From Mycobacteroides abscessus ATCC 19977 (GTDB lineage: Bacteria; Actinomycetota; Actinomycetes; Mycobacteriales; Mycobacteriaceae): DNA of 64,000 bases. Numbering within the stretch: the stretch's first letter is position 1; each line of letters starts with the position of its first letter. Made by a program: the position numbers and the translations under genes. Below the pieces are notes generated by a model. That model had not been told where the DNA came from. It saw only the letters and a program-made list of their open reading frames with translations, and made no database searches. Below are positions 11,101 through 17,707 of this stretch, piece by piece. The stretch covers positions 3,410,001 through 3,474,000 of the forward strand of contig NC_010397.1 in assembly GCF_000069185.1 (NCBI RefSeq). Reading direction: 5' to 3'.

Positions 11101-11677
11101 CATGATCCTGACGCACCGCCGTTACAGCGGACAACTCAACGTCACCGACGCCTTCACCCGCATGCTGCTGAGCCTGGTGCTCACCGGCATCGCGCCGCGA
11201 AGCTTTTACCAAGGCGATGGCAGCGGTGCCCGCCCACGCGCTCACTACGAGGGGCTGCCGGTCGATTTCGTCACCGAAGCCATTACCAGCCTCGGCCTGT
11301 CCTCGTCCGAGGGATTTCGCTCGTACGACGTCATGAATCCTCACGATGACGGCATTTCTGTGGACACCTTTGTCGACTGGCTCATGGAAGATGGGCATTC
11401 CATCGACATCATCGACAACTACGACGAATGGCTGTCCCGTTTCGAGACGGCATTGCGAGGTCTGCCCGACGAGCAGCGGCGCGCCTCAGTACTTCCGCTC
11501 CTCGATGCGTATCGGATACCGGGCAACCCGCGCCGTGCTGCCGCCACGCCCAATCATGTATTCCGGAAAGCCGTACAGGAGAACAACATCGGAGGTGACG
11601 GCGCCGATATTCCGCAAATCGATCGTGCGCTGATCGCCAAATACATCGCCGATCTACGAGCACACAGGCTGCTGTGA
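8186..11677 (+). CDS. car: Carboxylic acid reductase (adenylation, carrier and thioester reductase domains)
   Basis: 1163 residues, the normal length of Nocardia/Mycobacterium CAR (FadD9-like). Domains in order: adenylation about 40-620, with MYTSGSTGAPKGA at 246-258; carrier about 640-720, with LGGDSLS carrying the phosphopantetheine Ser680; Rossmann reductase about 765-1163, with GANGYLG at 775-781 and Tyr944/Lys948 of the YXXXK motif. It reduces carboxylates, probably fatty or aromatic, to aldehydes using ATP and NADPH, and needs a phosphopantetheinyl transferase encoded elsewhere. Shine-Dalgarno GAAAGTGAG precedes ATG 8186. The physiological substrate cannot be read from the sequence. Confidence 0.93.
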   Translation: MTAGAAARVAKLFESDPQFRAAMPDPAVMDSLLAPGLRLSQVLHALLSGYAERPVMGFRSRESVVDTATGRTVDRLLPAFETITYGQLLEDISAILAEWQHGDIPMGAGDFIATIGFSSPDYVTLDLATLMNGSVSIPLQHNTSVAQLRMMLEETSPRLVAASADCLDLAVEAAVGLTDLRRVVVFDYRAETDDHREKLATARERLHAAGMDVVVEPLAEVIGRGRDLPEPVLYTAGDDQRTALIMYTSGSTGAPKGAMFTEWTVTRFWSSGAAPNRDTPIINVNFLPLNHLAGRVGLLTAFIPGGTCYFVPESDLSTLFEDWQLARPTHMGVVPRVVDMLFQHYQTRVDALMAGGTDVDTADRLAKTELREDVLGGRVVAGMLATAPLSPEMKAFLESSLDFHLLDLYGLTEVGGVFRDGKISRPPVLDYKLVDVPELGYYTTDKPHPRGELLVKSATATPGYYKRPDVTAEVFDADGYYRTGDVMAEVAPDQLVYVDRRNNVIKLAQGEFVAVANLETVYVGAPLVRQIFVYGNSERAYLLAVVVPTEEALRAHPDPVELKNSIRESLQRTARSNHLHSYELPADFIIETTPFTIESGMLAAVGKPIRPKMIEHYGDRLEQLYVDLAEARVQELRQLRDTAQQRPVLDTVTEAAQALLGMSADAVRPDHHFIDLGGDSLSALTFSNLLRDLFDVEVPVGVITGPAADLRKLAAYIQHEREHSTATAASVHGLDTTVISATELTLDKFIDAETLHNASQLDVPAGAVATVLLTGANGYLGRFLCLEWLQRLSQTGGQLICLVRGDNADQALARLVAAYGDTDRTLLEEFHTLARRHLRVIAADIAQPRFGVDDATWEQLARDVDKIVHPAALVNHVLPYNQLFGPNVFGTAEVIRLALTTRIKPVTYLSTMAVAMTVPDFDEDGDIRTVSPTRHIDPGYANGYANSKWAGEVLLREAHDICGLPVSVFRSDMILTHRRYSGQLNVTDAFTRMLLSLVLTGIAPRSFYQGDGSGARPRAHYEGLPVDFVTEAITSLGLSSSEGFRSYDVMNPHDDGISVDTFVDWLMEDGHSIDIIDNYDEWLSRFETALRGLPDEQRRASVLPLLDAYRIPGNPRRAAATPNHVFRKAVQENNIGGDGADIPQIDRALIAKYIADLRAHRLL

Positions 11678-11700
11678 GCGCATGCGCACCAAGCGCTTCC

Positions 11701-12141
11701 TCAGCGGCGTGACTTGAGCAGCTTCATCGTGAGCCGCGAGTCGACACGGGCTATGGCCGGGTCACCCATCAGCTTGACACTCAACCACTGCTCATAGGCG
11801 GCAAGGTCGGCTGTCTGCACCCGGATGAAATAGTCCGGAATGCCGAACATTCGCCTCAGCTCGGCGACTTCGTCCATCGCCACCAGGCGCTCCTCGAAAG
11901 ACGCAACCGTGGCAAGGTCTTTGGCCACCAGATCTGCGTAGATGATCACCTCGAAGTCGCGGCCCAGCGCCGCCGGATTCACCAGTGCGGTATAGCCCGT
12001 AATGACACCCTCGGCTTCCAACCGGCGCACCCGCCGCAGGCACGGGGCCGGAGTAAGGCCAACCCGGTCCGCCAATTCCTGGTTCGTCAGCCGCCCATGA
12101 TCCTGAAGCTGATCGATTATTGCGCGATCTAGCTTGTCCAT
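11701..12141 (-). CDS. Lrp/AsnC-family transcriptional regulator
   Basis: 146 residues from ATG 12141 (MDKLDRAIIDQLQDHG), the classical start of Lrp proteins; 15 further upstream codons are open but not family-like. N-terminal winged HTH with LTNQELADRVGLTPAPCLRR, then the RAM/ligand domain. It is divergent from azlCD, which encode a branched-chain amino-acid exporter, so it probably senses a branched-chain amino acid and controls azlCD and itself. It converges on the CAR gene with a 23-nt gap. Confidence 0.9.
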   Translation of the reverse strand: MDKLDRAIIDQLQDHGRLTNQELADRVGLTPAPCLRRVRRLEAEGVITGYTALVNPAALGRDFEVIIYADLVAKDLATVASFEERLVAMDEVAELRRMFGIPDYFIRVQTADLAAYEQWLSVKLMGDPAIARVDSRLTMKLLKSRR

Positions 12142-12147
12142 GCATCT

Positions 12148-12180
12148 ATATTGCCTCACAGACCGGATTGGAAGCAATAT
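12148..12180. promoter_or_regulatory. Inverted repeat, candidate Lrp/AsnC operator
   Basis: ATATTGC (12148-12154) and GCAATAT (12174-12180) are perfect 7-bp inverted arms separated by 19 bp, a spacing that places them on roughly the same face of the helix. The site lies in the 79-bp divergent gap and begins 7 bp from the Lrp start codon. Confidence 0.5.
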
Positions 12181-12208
12181 CGACAACCATCGTGCGTGTT
12201 ATCCACTC

Positions 12209-12214
12209 TATGAT
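12209..12214 (+). promoter_or_regulatory. -10 hexamer of azlC, leaderless arrangement
   Basis: TATGAT lies exactly 6 nt upstream of ATG 12221 and there is no Shine-Dalgarno sequence. In mycobacteria this geometry places the +1 on the A of the start codon. Confidence 0.55.
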
Positions 12215-12220
12215 TGCTGC

Positions 12221-12952
12221 ATGAGCCAGGAGGTGTTGTCGCCGAGATCCCCACGGGGCGATGAGCTGCTCAAAGCCGCCCGCCACGCGGGCGTGGTGTG
12301 GGCTGGACTATTTGCCCTCGGTATCGGGTTGGGAGTGGTCGTCACCGCCCACGGCCTCCCCTGGTGGCTGGCCCCGCTCATCTCGGGGGTACTGTTCGCG
12401 GGCTCGGTCGAGTTCATCCTGATCGGCATGTTGTCCGCCGGCGCCTCGGTTCCCGCGATCGCCCTGACGACATTTCTCGTCAATTCGCGCCACCTCTTCT
12501 ATGGCCTGTCCTTCCCCCTCGACCGAATCGGCAGCCGGATCGGTAAGTCGTACAGCATGTTCGCGCTGTGTGACGAGGCGTACGCGTTGATCACCGCACT
12601 GGACGAGCAGGCATTGAGCTCCCGGCGGATCCTGTGGACCCAGTTCGGCCTACACCTTTCGTGGGTTGCGGGTGCGACAGCCGGCGGCCTTGCCGGTGCC
12701 TCGTTCCTGAGCGGACTCAAGGGCCTTGATTTCGTGCTCATCGCGATGTTCTTGGTGCTCACCATTGACACCTACCGCTCCCGCCCCGATAGGAGGGGCG
12801 CGGCGCTCGCCGTCACGGCAGCCCTCGTGGCACTGGTGCTTGTGCCCGGCGCGATGGTGCTCGTGGCAATGTGCGGCTACACCGTCACTCTCGTGGCCCG
12901 GCACTACGTGACCCGCGTCCCCCACGCGAGGCCGCAGGCCTCCCATGCCTGA
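12221..12952 (+). CDS. azlC: AzlC-type branched-chain amino-acid exporter, large subunit
   Basis: 243 residues from ATG 12221 (MSQEVLSPRSPRGDELL). The AzlC pattern is clear: GLFALGIGLGVVVTAHGLPW, then LISGVLFAGSVEFILIGML, then the conserved TTFLVNSRHLFYGLSF. Several hydrophobic membrane segments follow. Together with the small AzlD subunit it exports branched-chain amino acids or their analogues. The stop overlaps the azlD start by 8 nt. Transcription is probably from the leaderless -10 just upstream, under the divergent Lrp regulator. Confidence 0.92.
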   Translation: MSQEVLSPRSPRGDELLKAARHAGVVWAGLFALGIGLGVVVTAHGLPWWLAPLISGVLFAGSVEFILIGMLSAGASVPAIALTTFLVNSRHLFYGLSFPLDRIGSRIGKSYSMFALCDEAYALITALDEQALSSRRILWTQFGLHLSWVAGATAGGLAGASFLSGLKGLDFVLIAMFLVLTIDTYRSRPDRRGAALAVTAALVALVLVPGAMVLVAMCGYTVTLVARHYVTRVPHARPQASHA

Positions 12953-13268
12953 ACTTGCTTACATCGCCGCGGCGTTGTCCTCTGCCGTAGCGATTACGTT
13001 CGCACTGCGCGCGCTACCGTTCGCCGCGCGAAGCGCCATAAAGAACAACGAGCTGGCCATCAACCTAGGTCGCTGGATGCCATTGGGCGCCACTGTGATT
13101 CTCGCCGTGTACTGCCTGTCGACAATCGACTTCACCGCTCCCGCACACGGGACCGGACCGATCCTCGGAGCAGCCGTGACGGTTGGCATGCACTTGTGGC
13201 GGCGCAACGCGGTGCTGAGCATTGTCGTCGGCACCGCCGCGTGCCTACTTGTCACCAACCTGACCTAG
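12945..13268 (+). CDS. azlD: AzlD-type branched-chain amino-acid exporter, small subunit
   Basis: 107 residues with four hydrophobic segments, the normal AzlD size. Typical elements are ITFALRALPF near the N-terminus, LGRWMPLGATVILAVYCL in the middle and a closing LSIVVGTAACLLV. It overlaps azlC by 8 nt, consistent with translational coupling and a two-component exporter in the membrane. The roughly 120 bp after its stop hold no signal I recognise. Confidence 0.88.
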   Translation: MPELAYIAAALSSAVAITFALRALPFAARSAIKNNELAINLGRWMPLGATVILAVYCLSTIDFTAPAHGTGPILGAAVTVGMHLWRRNAVLSIVVGTAACLLVTNLT

Positions 13269-13387
13269 ACGCCCGTCGTGGCGATCGCGCCCGCTAACGC
13301 ACGCCTCATCTCACCGAGGCCGAGGAATGTCACCGAAGTTCTAGAGGTCGCCGAACAGCCAAGGCCCAGAGCGGTTGTGACCCAGGT

Positions 13388-13864
13388 CTACTGCCGCGTG
13401 TATGCCGGACCCTCCGGTAACAATTGCTTGTTGACCAACCGGTGCCAGCGCCGTTGTCGATACCGGAAAATCGCCGCCGCGCCGCCGGCGGCCGCTGCGC
13501 TGAACATCCCCGCATCAATATCGATGGAATCGCTGTAACGGCACCGTCCCCGGCCAATCGGCTCCACGTGCAGGGTGTGATTCCAGGTGCGCAGAATCCC
13601 GCCGCTCTCGTTGGTTCGTACGGTGCGATTGTCCGCGTCTACTTCGACCACATGAATCGTATGACGGTACAACGGGATCAGATGCAGGCCCCACAGCCAC
13701 GCGGTGCCGGCCTCGCCCACCCGCAGGGGCTCGGTACGCCCCGAAAGCGCCGGGATGCCGAACAGACCGCGACACAGATACAGAAAGGTGCCGGCATATT
13801 GCATGGCATTCCAGACCCGGTCGGCATCGGTGGGCAGTTCAGTTTCCAGATAAACCGTCTTCAT
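13388..13864 (-). CDS. SRPBCC-fold hydrophobic-ligand-binding protein
   Basis: 158 residues. The START/SRPBCC pattern is MKTVYLETELPTDADRVWNAM at the N-terminus (as text residues 1-20 plus one), an antiparallel sheet segment RTVRTNESGGILRTWNHTLH and CRYSDSIDIDAG near the C-terminal helix. The last 40 residues are rich in Arg/Tyr/Trp (YRQRRWHRLVNKQ). It probably binds a lipid or aromatic ligand; no catalytic function can be assigned. Strong GGGAGG Shine-Dalgarno before ATG 13864. It is divergent from a TetR gene with a perfect palindrome between them, so it is probably that repressor's target. Confidence 0.72.
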   Translation of the reverse strand: MKTVYLETELPTDADRVWNAMQYAGTFLYLCRGLFGIPALSGRTEPLRVGEAGTAWLWGLHLIPLYRHTIHVVEVDADNRTVRTNESGGILRTWNHTLHVEPIGRGRCRYSDSIDIDAGMFSAAAAGGAAAIFRYRQRRWHRLVNKQLLPEGPAYTRQ

Positions 13865-13903
13865 CTACGTTTCCTCCCATAGCGCCAGCTCAAACACTAT
13901 TAT

Positions 13904-13915
13904 GAGTAATTACTC
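13904..13915. promoter_or_regulatory. Perfect palindrome, candidate TetR operator
   Basis: GAGTAATTACTC is a perfect 12-bp palindrome in the 90-bp gap between the SRPBCC gene (start 13864) and the TetR gene (start 13955), in a locally AT-rich patch. Confidence 0.6.
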
Positions 13916-13954
13916 GCATTGGCGATACTCGCTTTCGGGGAGGGCTTCGACATC

Positions 13955-14566
13955 ATGTCCAGCAGCCGGCTACAGCCGCGCAAGCAGCCCCGACAGGACC
14001 GTGCGGAGGCGACCCGCCGACGCATCCTGGAGGCGGCTGCTCACGTTTTCGCCGACTTCGGCTATGCGGCGGGTACCACAAATCGCATCGCCGAGCGGGC
14101 AGAGATTTCGATCGGGTCGCTGTACCAGTACTTCCCCAACAAGGACGCGATCCTCGTCGAGCTCATGACCGCCCACACTCACCGGGGGTTCGCGCTCATT
14201 CACCAGCATCTGGCGGCCGGGCTGCCCGATACGATCGAAGACACTGTGCGGGTGTTCGTAGGATCCGCGATAGCCAATCATCGGGACAGCCCTCGGCTGC
14301 ACAGGGTGCTGTTCGAAGAGGCGCCGCGTCCTCCGGAATTCCTGGCGATGCTGCACCGGTCCGAGGATGCCGTCATCGCGGCTGCCGAGGCAGTACTGGC
14401 CGCCCATCCCGAAGTACGGGTAACTGAAACCGACACGGCAGCAAGGATGGTGGTAGCGACCATCGAGTCACTGGTGCACCGCCTGATCGCGGGGCCGCGC
14501 CCGATCGACCCGCAACTGTTCGAAGATCAGCTGGTCGATATGCTCACGCGCTATCTGACCGGTTGA
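13955..14566 (+). CDS. TetR-family transcriptional regulator
   Basis: 203 residues from ATG 13955, preceded by GGGGAGGG about 10 nt upstream; an in-frame TTG at 13919 is less likely. The DNA-binding domain is RRRILEAAAHVFADFGYAAG, then TTNRIAERAEISIGSLYQYF and PNKDAILVEL. The C-terminal ligand domain (about 60-203) is unassigned. Its operator is probably the palindrome at 13904-13915, giving joint control of itself and the divergent SRPBCC gene. It converges on the hydrolase pair with 3 nt between stops. Confidence 0.9.
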   Translation: MSSSRLQPRKQPRQDRAEATRRRILEAAAHVFADFGYAAGTTNRIAERAEISIGSLYQYFPNKDAILVELMTAHTHRGFALIHQHLAAGLPDTIEDTVRVFVGSAIANHRDSPRLHRVLFEEAPRPPEFLAMLHRSEDAVIAAAEAVLAAHPEVRVTETDTAARMVVATIESLVHRLIAGPRPIDPQLFEDQLVDMLTRYLTG

Positions 14567-14569
14567 CCA

Positions 14570-15406
14570 TCAGTGCAAATGGTCGGCGATCTGCCCCTGC
14601 TCGCCGAAAAGCTCCGCATTCCACTTGGCTATCAGCTCGCTGTTGTCAACGTCGTCAGGATGAAAATCCTTGCGGCTGTAGGAAAGTAGCCGACGAAAGA
14701 CCGCGCGCGAGAAGAATGGGGAGCCAAAGAGCCGGACTGCGCTGCGGTAGGTGATGCGCGGATTGTAGAAGTCCCGGTCCCGCAACAACGATGCCAAGGA
14801 CGCGCACGCGGCGAGTGTGAAGAACCCAAAAGTGGTGAACCACATGGCAAAAACTCGCATGCGGTTAGTGCCGCCGATGGCCTGATAGACCTCAAATGCC
14901 ACCGTGCGATGCTCGGACTCCTCCAACGCATGCCACAGCAGCATGGATCGCACCTCGCCCTGTCCCAACATCTGCTGCGCCCGCTCATCACTCAGGAGCG
15001 TCTCGGCCAGGATCGCGGTGTAGTGCTCCAGCGCCGCGGTCATCGCGATGCAATACCTTGGCGAGGAATAGCGGGTGCGCGCCGCCAAGACCTTGCGGGT
15101 CGCCCGATCGACAAACGCGGTGGGATATCCCATCTCCTGCAGGCGTTCATTGAGCGCCCGATGCTCACGACTGTGCGCCGCTTCCTGGCCGACGAACCCG
15201 GCGACCTGCTTTTTGAGCTCAGGATCGGTGATCTGGCCGGCCACGGCGCGCACCGAGCGGATCATGAACGCCTCGCCCTCGGGGAAGGCTCCCGAAAGCA
15301 CCGAGACCACGTGACTCATCCCCAGGTCGTCCTGCACGTAGTGCCGTCGCATAGCGCCGGCCGGGTAGCGGAACCTGATGCGCCGCGTCTTGATGTCCCG
15401 TTGCAC
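14570..15406 (-). CDS. Metal-dependent hydrolase family protein (PF10118-type), second copy
   Basis: 278 residues from GTG 15406, which has CGGAG 8 nt upstream and gives exactly the length of its upstream paralogue; a longer open frame would overlap that gene. Conserved His/Glu elements are EAAHSREHRALNERLQEMGY, TAALEHYTAILAETLL and LLWHALEESEHRTVAF, a likely helical metal site shared with COG3687 proteins. The reaction is unknown. It lies 11 nt downstream of the paralogue in one operon. The C-terminal HPDDVDNSELIAKWNAELFG is also shared between copies. Confidence 0.8.
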   Translation of the reverse strand: MQRDIKTRRIRFRYPAGAMRRHYVQDDLGMSHVVSVLSGAFPEGEAFMIRSVRAVAGQITDPELKKQVAGFVGQEAAHSREHRALNERLQEMGYPTAFVDRATRKVLAARTRYSSPRYCIAMTAALEHYTAILAETLLSDERAQQMLGQGEVRSMLLWHALEESEHRTVAFEVYQAIGGTNRMRVFAMWFTTFGFFTLAACASLASLLRDRDFYNPRITYRSAVRLFGSPFFSRAVFRRLLSYSRKDFHPDDVDNSELIAKWNAELFGEQGQIADHLH

Positions 15407-15417
15407 GATCAGCTCCG

Positions 15418-16254
15418 CTAGTGCAGGTGGCCGGCCAGCTGCCCGTTCTCGCCGAACAGCTCGGCATGCCACTTCTCGATGAGCTCGGTGTTATCGGAGT
15501 CGTTGGGATGGAATCCCGGGCGATTGTATTCACCAATGCGGCGCCGCACCGTACGACTCAGAAACGGCAAATGCCGCAAAGCCGCAATGCTTTTCACCAA
15601 CCGGACAGGGTTGTAGGCGGCCTTGTCACGCATCAGTGAGATCAGCGTCTCAAAGAACGTGGTGTAGATGAAGGCGATGGTCGTGCGTCGCATCACCCAG
15701 ATACGCAGCCGCTCGCTACCACCGACCGCGCGGTAAACGTCGAACGTCACGCTGCGATGCTCGGCTTCTTCGAAGGCGTGCCACAGCAGCATGCGCCGCA
15801 CTTCACCTTCGCCGAGCATGTCCAGGGCACGCTGGTCGGTCAGCAGCGTCTCGGCGAGCACCGCGGTGTAGTGCTCCAGTGCGGCGGTTACGGCCAGGGT
15901 GTAGATCGGCGGATAGTTACGGGTCTGGAAATTGAATATCCGGCGGGCCAGCCGCTCCACGAAGGCGGTGGGATATCCCATCTCCTGCAGGCGCTCGTTG
16001 AGCTCGCGATGCTCGCGTCCGTGTGTCATTTCCTGGCCGATGAACCCCGCGACCTGCTTCTTGAGTTCGGGATCGGTGATCTGATCGGAGTAACGCCGGA
16101 CCGAGCGGATAAAGAACTCTTCCCCCTCAGGGAACACCGCCGACAGCATCGCCATCATGTGACTTGACACCAGGTCACCCTGCACGAAATGGCGCTCCAG
16201 CGAACCCGGCTGATAGCGAAACTTGATACGGCGGGTCTTGATCGGCCTGTCCAT
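15418..16254 (-). CDS. Metal-dependent hydrolase family protein (PF10118-type), first copy
   Basis: 278 residues from ATG 16254 with GGGAAG 6 nt upstream; a TTG eight codons earlier is less likely. The signature matches the downstream copy: EMTHGREHRELNERLQEMGY, TAALEHYTAVLAETLL and WHAFEEAEHRSVTFDVYRAV, with clustered His and Glu consistent with a metal centre in a helical bundle. Function is unknown. It is first in a two-gene operon made by tandem duplication. The divergent neighbour is an ArsR gene with its own operator, so co-regulation is possible but unproven. Confidence 0.8.
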   Translation of the reverse strand: MDRPIKTRRIKFRYQPGSLERHFVQGDLVSSHMMAMLSAVFPEGEEFFIRSVRRYSDQITDPELKKQVAGFIGQEMTHGREHRELNERLQEMGYPTAFVERLARRIFNFQTRNYPPIYTLAVTAALEHYTAVLAETLLTDQRALDMLGEGEVRRMLLWHAFEEAEHRSVTFDVYRAVGGSERLRIWVMRRTTIAFIYTTFFETLISLMRDKAAYNPVRLVKSIAALRHLPFLSRTVRRRIGEYNRPGFHPNDSDNTELIEKWHAELFGENGQLAGHLH

Positions 16255-16354
16255 ACTCAGCTTCCCACTACCCCGCAATGACTGATCTTGGTTGGCATCA
16301 CCAACGTCGCTCAGGGTACCGCAAGCCGATGGAGTCCCGATGACTCACGGCTTG

Positions 16355-16378
16355 ATATATACCAATATCGGTATATAT
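16355..16378. promoter_or_regulatory. 24-bp inverted repeat, ArsR operator over the promoter
   Basis: ATATATACC (16355-16363) and GGTATATAT (16370-16378) are perfect 9-bp arms with a 6-bp spacer. A TATATT -10 hexamer (16374-16379) overlaps the right arm and ends 6 nt before ATG 16386, so binding would block a leaderless promoter. Confidence 0.7.
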
Positions 16379-16385
16379 TTGGCGG

Positions 16386-16721
16386 ATGGCGCGCACTCCC
16401 ACGACCGCAGACGCGTTCAACGCGATCGCGGAGGCAAGCCGGCGTGACCTTCTCAGCGCCATCGGTACGGACGAGGTCACGGTGAACGAGCTGGTGTCAC
16501 GAACCCGAATGAGCCAACCTCAAGTGTCCAAGCACTTGAGCGTGCTTCGTGCCGTCGATCTGGTGCGGGCGCGCTCACATGGGCGACATCGCTTCTACCG
16601 CGTCAATGGCGCAGCGCTACGCCCCGTCCACGACTGGGTCGCCGCGTTCGAACGCGCCTGGAACGAACGCCTCGACCGGCTCGACATGCTGCTCACCGAA
16701 CTCAAGGAGGAGAAATCATGA
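16386..16721 (+). CDS. ArsR-family winged-helix repressor
   Basis: 111 residues. Winged-HTH with FNAIAEASRRDLLSAIG, TVNELVSRTRMSQPQVSKHL and the wing RARSHGRHRFYRVN; the C-terminal helix carries WNERLDRLDMLLTELK. No metal-binding Cys pair is visible, as expected for the ArsR subgroup paired with AHSA1 proteins. Its TGA overlaps the ATG of the next gene, a conserved ArsR-AHSA1 arrangement. Autoregulation through the palindrome just upstream is likely. Probably leaderless. Confidence 0.93.
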   Translation: MARTPTTADAFNAIAEASRRDLLSAIGTDEVTVNELVSRTRMSQPQVSKHLSVLRAVDLVRARSHGRHRFYRVNGAALRPVHDWVAAFERAWNERLDRLDMLLTELKEEKS

Positions 16722-17212
16722 GTACCCGCCACGGCAGCGCCACCGTCGTATTGCCTTCGGACACAACGATTCTCATCACCCGATCATTCGACGCGCCGGC
16801 GGCACTGATCTTCCGCGCGCTCACCGAACCCGAGCTGGTCACGCGCTGGTGGGGATTCGAGGACGCGCAGTGGGAAGTCTGCGAGATCGATCTGCGGGTA
16901 GGCGGGACCTGGCGCTACGTGGTGCGCCAACCCTGTGAGTCCGAGCCGGACAGGGAGGTCGCGTTTCATGGCGAATATCGCGAGCTCGATCCGCCGCATC
17001 GGCTGGTCAGCACCGAGGTGTTCGAAGGAGTTCCGGAGGGCGAGGCTGTCGTTTCCACGACCCTGGATGAAGTCGACGGGGTCACGACGATGCGTGTCCT
17101 GGTGCAACACACTTGCAAGGAACACCGCGACGGGCACGTCGAATCGGGCATGGAGGTCGGCATGCAGGTCAGCTACAACCGCATCGAAGATCTGCTTCGC
17201 GACCTCGGATGA
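16718..17212 (+). CDS. AHSA1/SRPBCC-domain protein
   Basis: 164 residues. Activator-of-Hsp90-homologue-1-like fold: ILITRSFDAPAALIFRALTE, then LVTRWWGFEDAQWEVCEIDL and GGTWRYVVRQ, with a C-terminal helix GMQVSYNRIEDLLRDLG. Such proteins bind small hydrophobic ligands; the function here is unknown. The start codon overlaps the ArsR stop (ATGA), and an AAGGAGGAG Shine-Dalgarno lies inside the ArsR 3' end, so the pair is translationally coupled and co-regulated. Confidence 0.9.
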   Translation: MSTRHGSATVVLPSDTTILITRSFDAPAALIFRALTEPELVTRWWGFEDAQWEVCEIDLRVGGTWRYVVRQPCESEPDREVAFHGEYRELDPPHRLVSTEVFEGVPEGEAVVSTTLDEVDGVTTMRVLVQHTCKEHRDGHVESGMEVGMQVSYNRIEDLLRDLG

Positions 17213-17233
17213 CAAAAACTGGCCTGAAATAGT

Positions 17234-17707
17234 GTGCCCACGGCACGCGTTGCAGCCACGGTGACCAACCAATTCACCTTTGAGTACATCAGCAAGAACC
17301 CACAATGGGTCGGCGAGCAGATCGAGGTCTACGAATCCAGCGGCGGCGTCGAGGGCACCACGCTGGAGGGGCTGCCCGTCGTGATCTTGTACACCATTGG
17401 GGCGAAGTCGGGACAGATCCGTAAGGCGCCGCTCATGCGCGTGGAGCACGACGGCGTGTACCTGGCGGTCGGCTCAATCGGCGGGGCGCCGAAGAATCCG
17501 GCCTGGGTGGCGAATCTGCGCGCCAACCCGGTATTCGAACTGCGCGATGGCGAAGACGTACAAACTGTGCGTGCCGAGGAGATCACCAATGAGGCTGAAC
17601 GTGCCGCGTGGTGGGAGCGTGCCGTAGCCGCCTTCCCGCCTTACGCGGAGTACACAACACGGACGACCCGGGTGTTCCCCCTGTTCACACTCACTCCGGT
17701 GAGTTAG
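17234..17707 (+). CDS. Deazaflavin (F420)-dependent nitroreductase-family protein
   Basis: 157 residues from GTG 17234. The Ddn-like split-barrel pattern includes VILYTIGAKSGQIRKAPLMR (cofactor-phosphate region), then VGSIGGAPKNPAWVANLRAN and WWERAVAAFPPYAEYTTRTT. Members bind F420 and reduce quinones or nitro compounds, often at the membrane; the substrate here is unknown. It is 21 nt after the AHSA1 gene, so it may belong to that operon. Its 3' end overlaps the convergent acetyltransferase gene by 17 nt. Confidence 0.88.
   Translation: MPTARVAATVTNQFTFEYISKNPQWVGEQIEVYESSGGVEGTTLEGLPVVILYTIGAKSGQIRKAPLMRVEHDGVYLAVGSIGGAPKNPAWVANLRANPVFELRDGEDVQTVRAEEITNEAERAAWWERAVAAFPPYAEYTTRTTRVFPLFTLTPVS

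Noticed and set aside
9890-11398. A 502-codon open frame opposite the carboxylic acid reductase
   Set aside because: It is a codon-bias shadow of the reductase domain with no recognisable motif.
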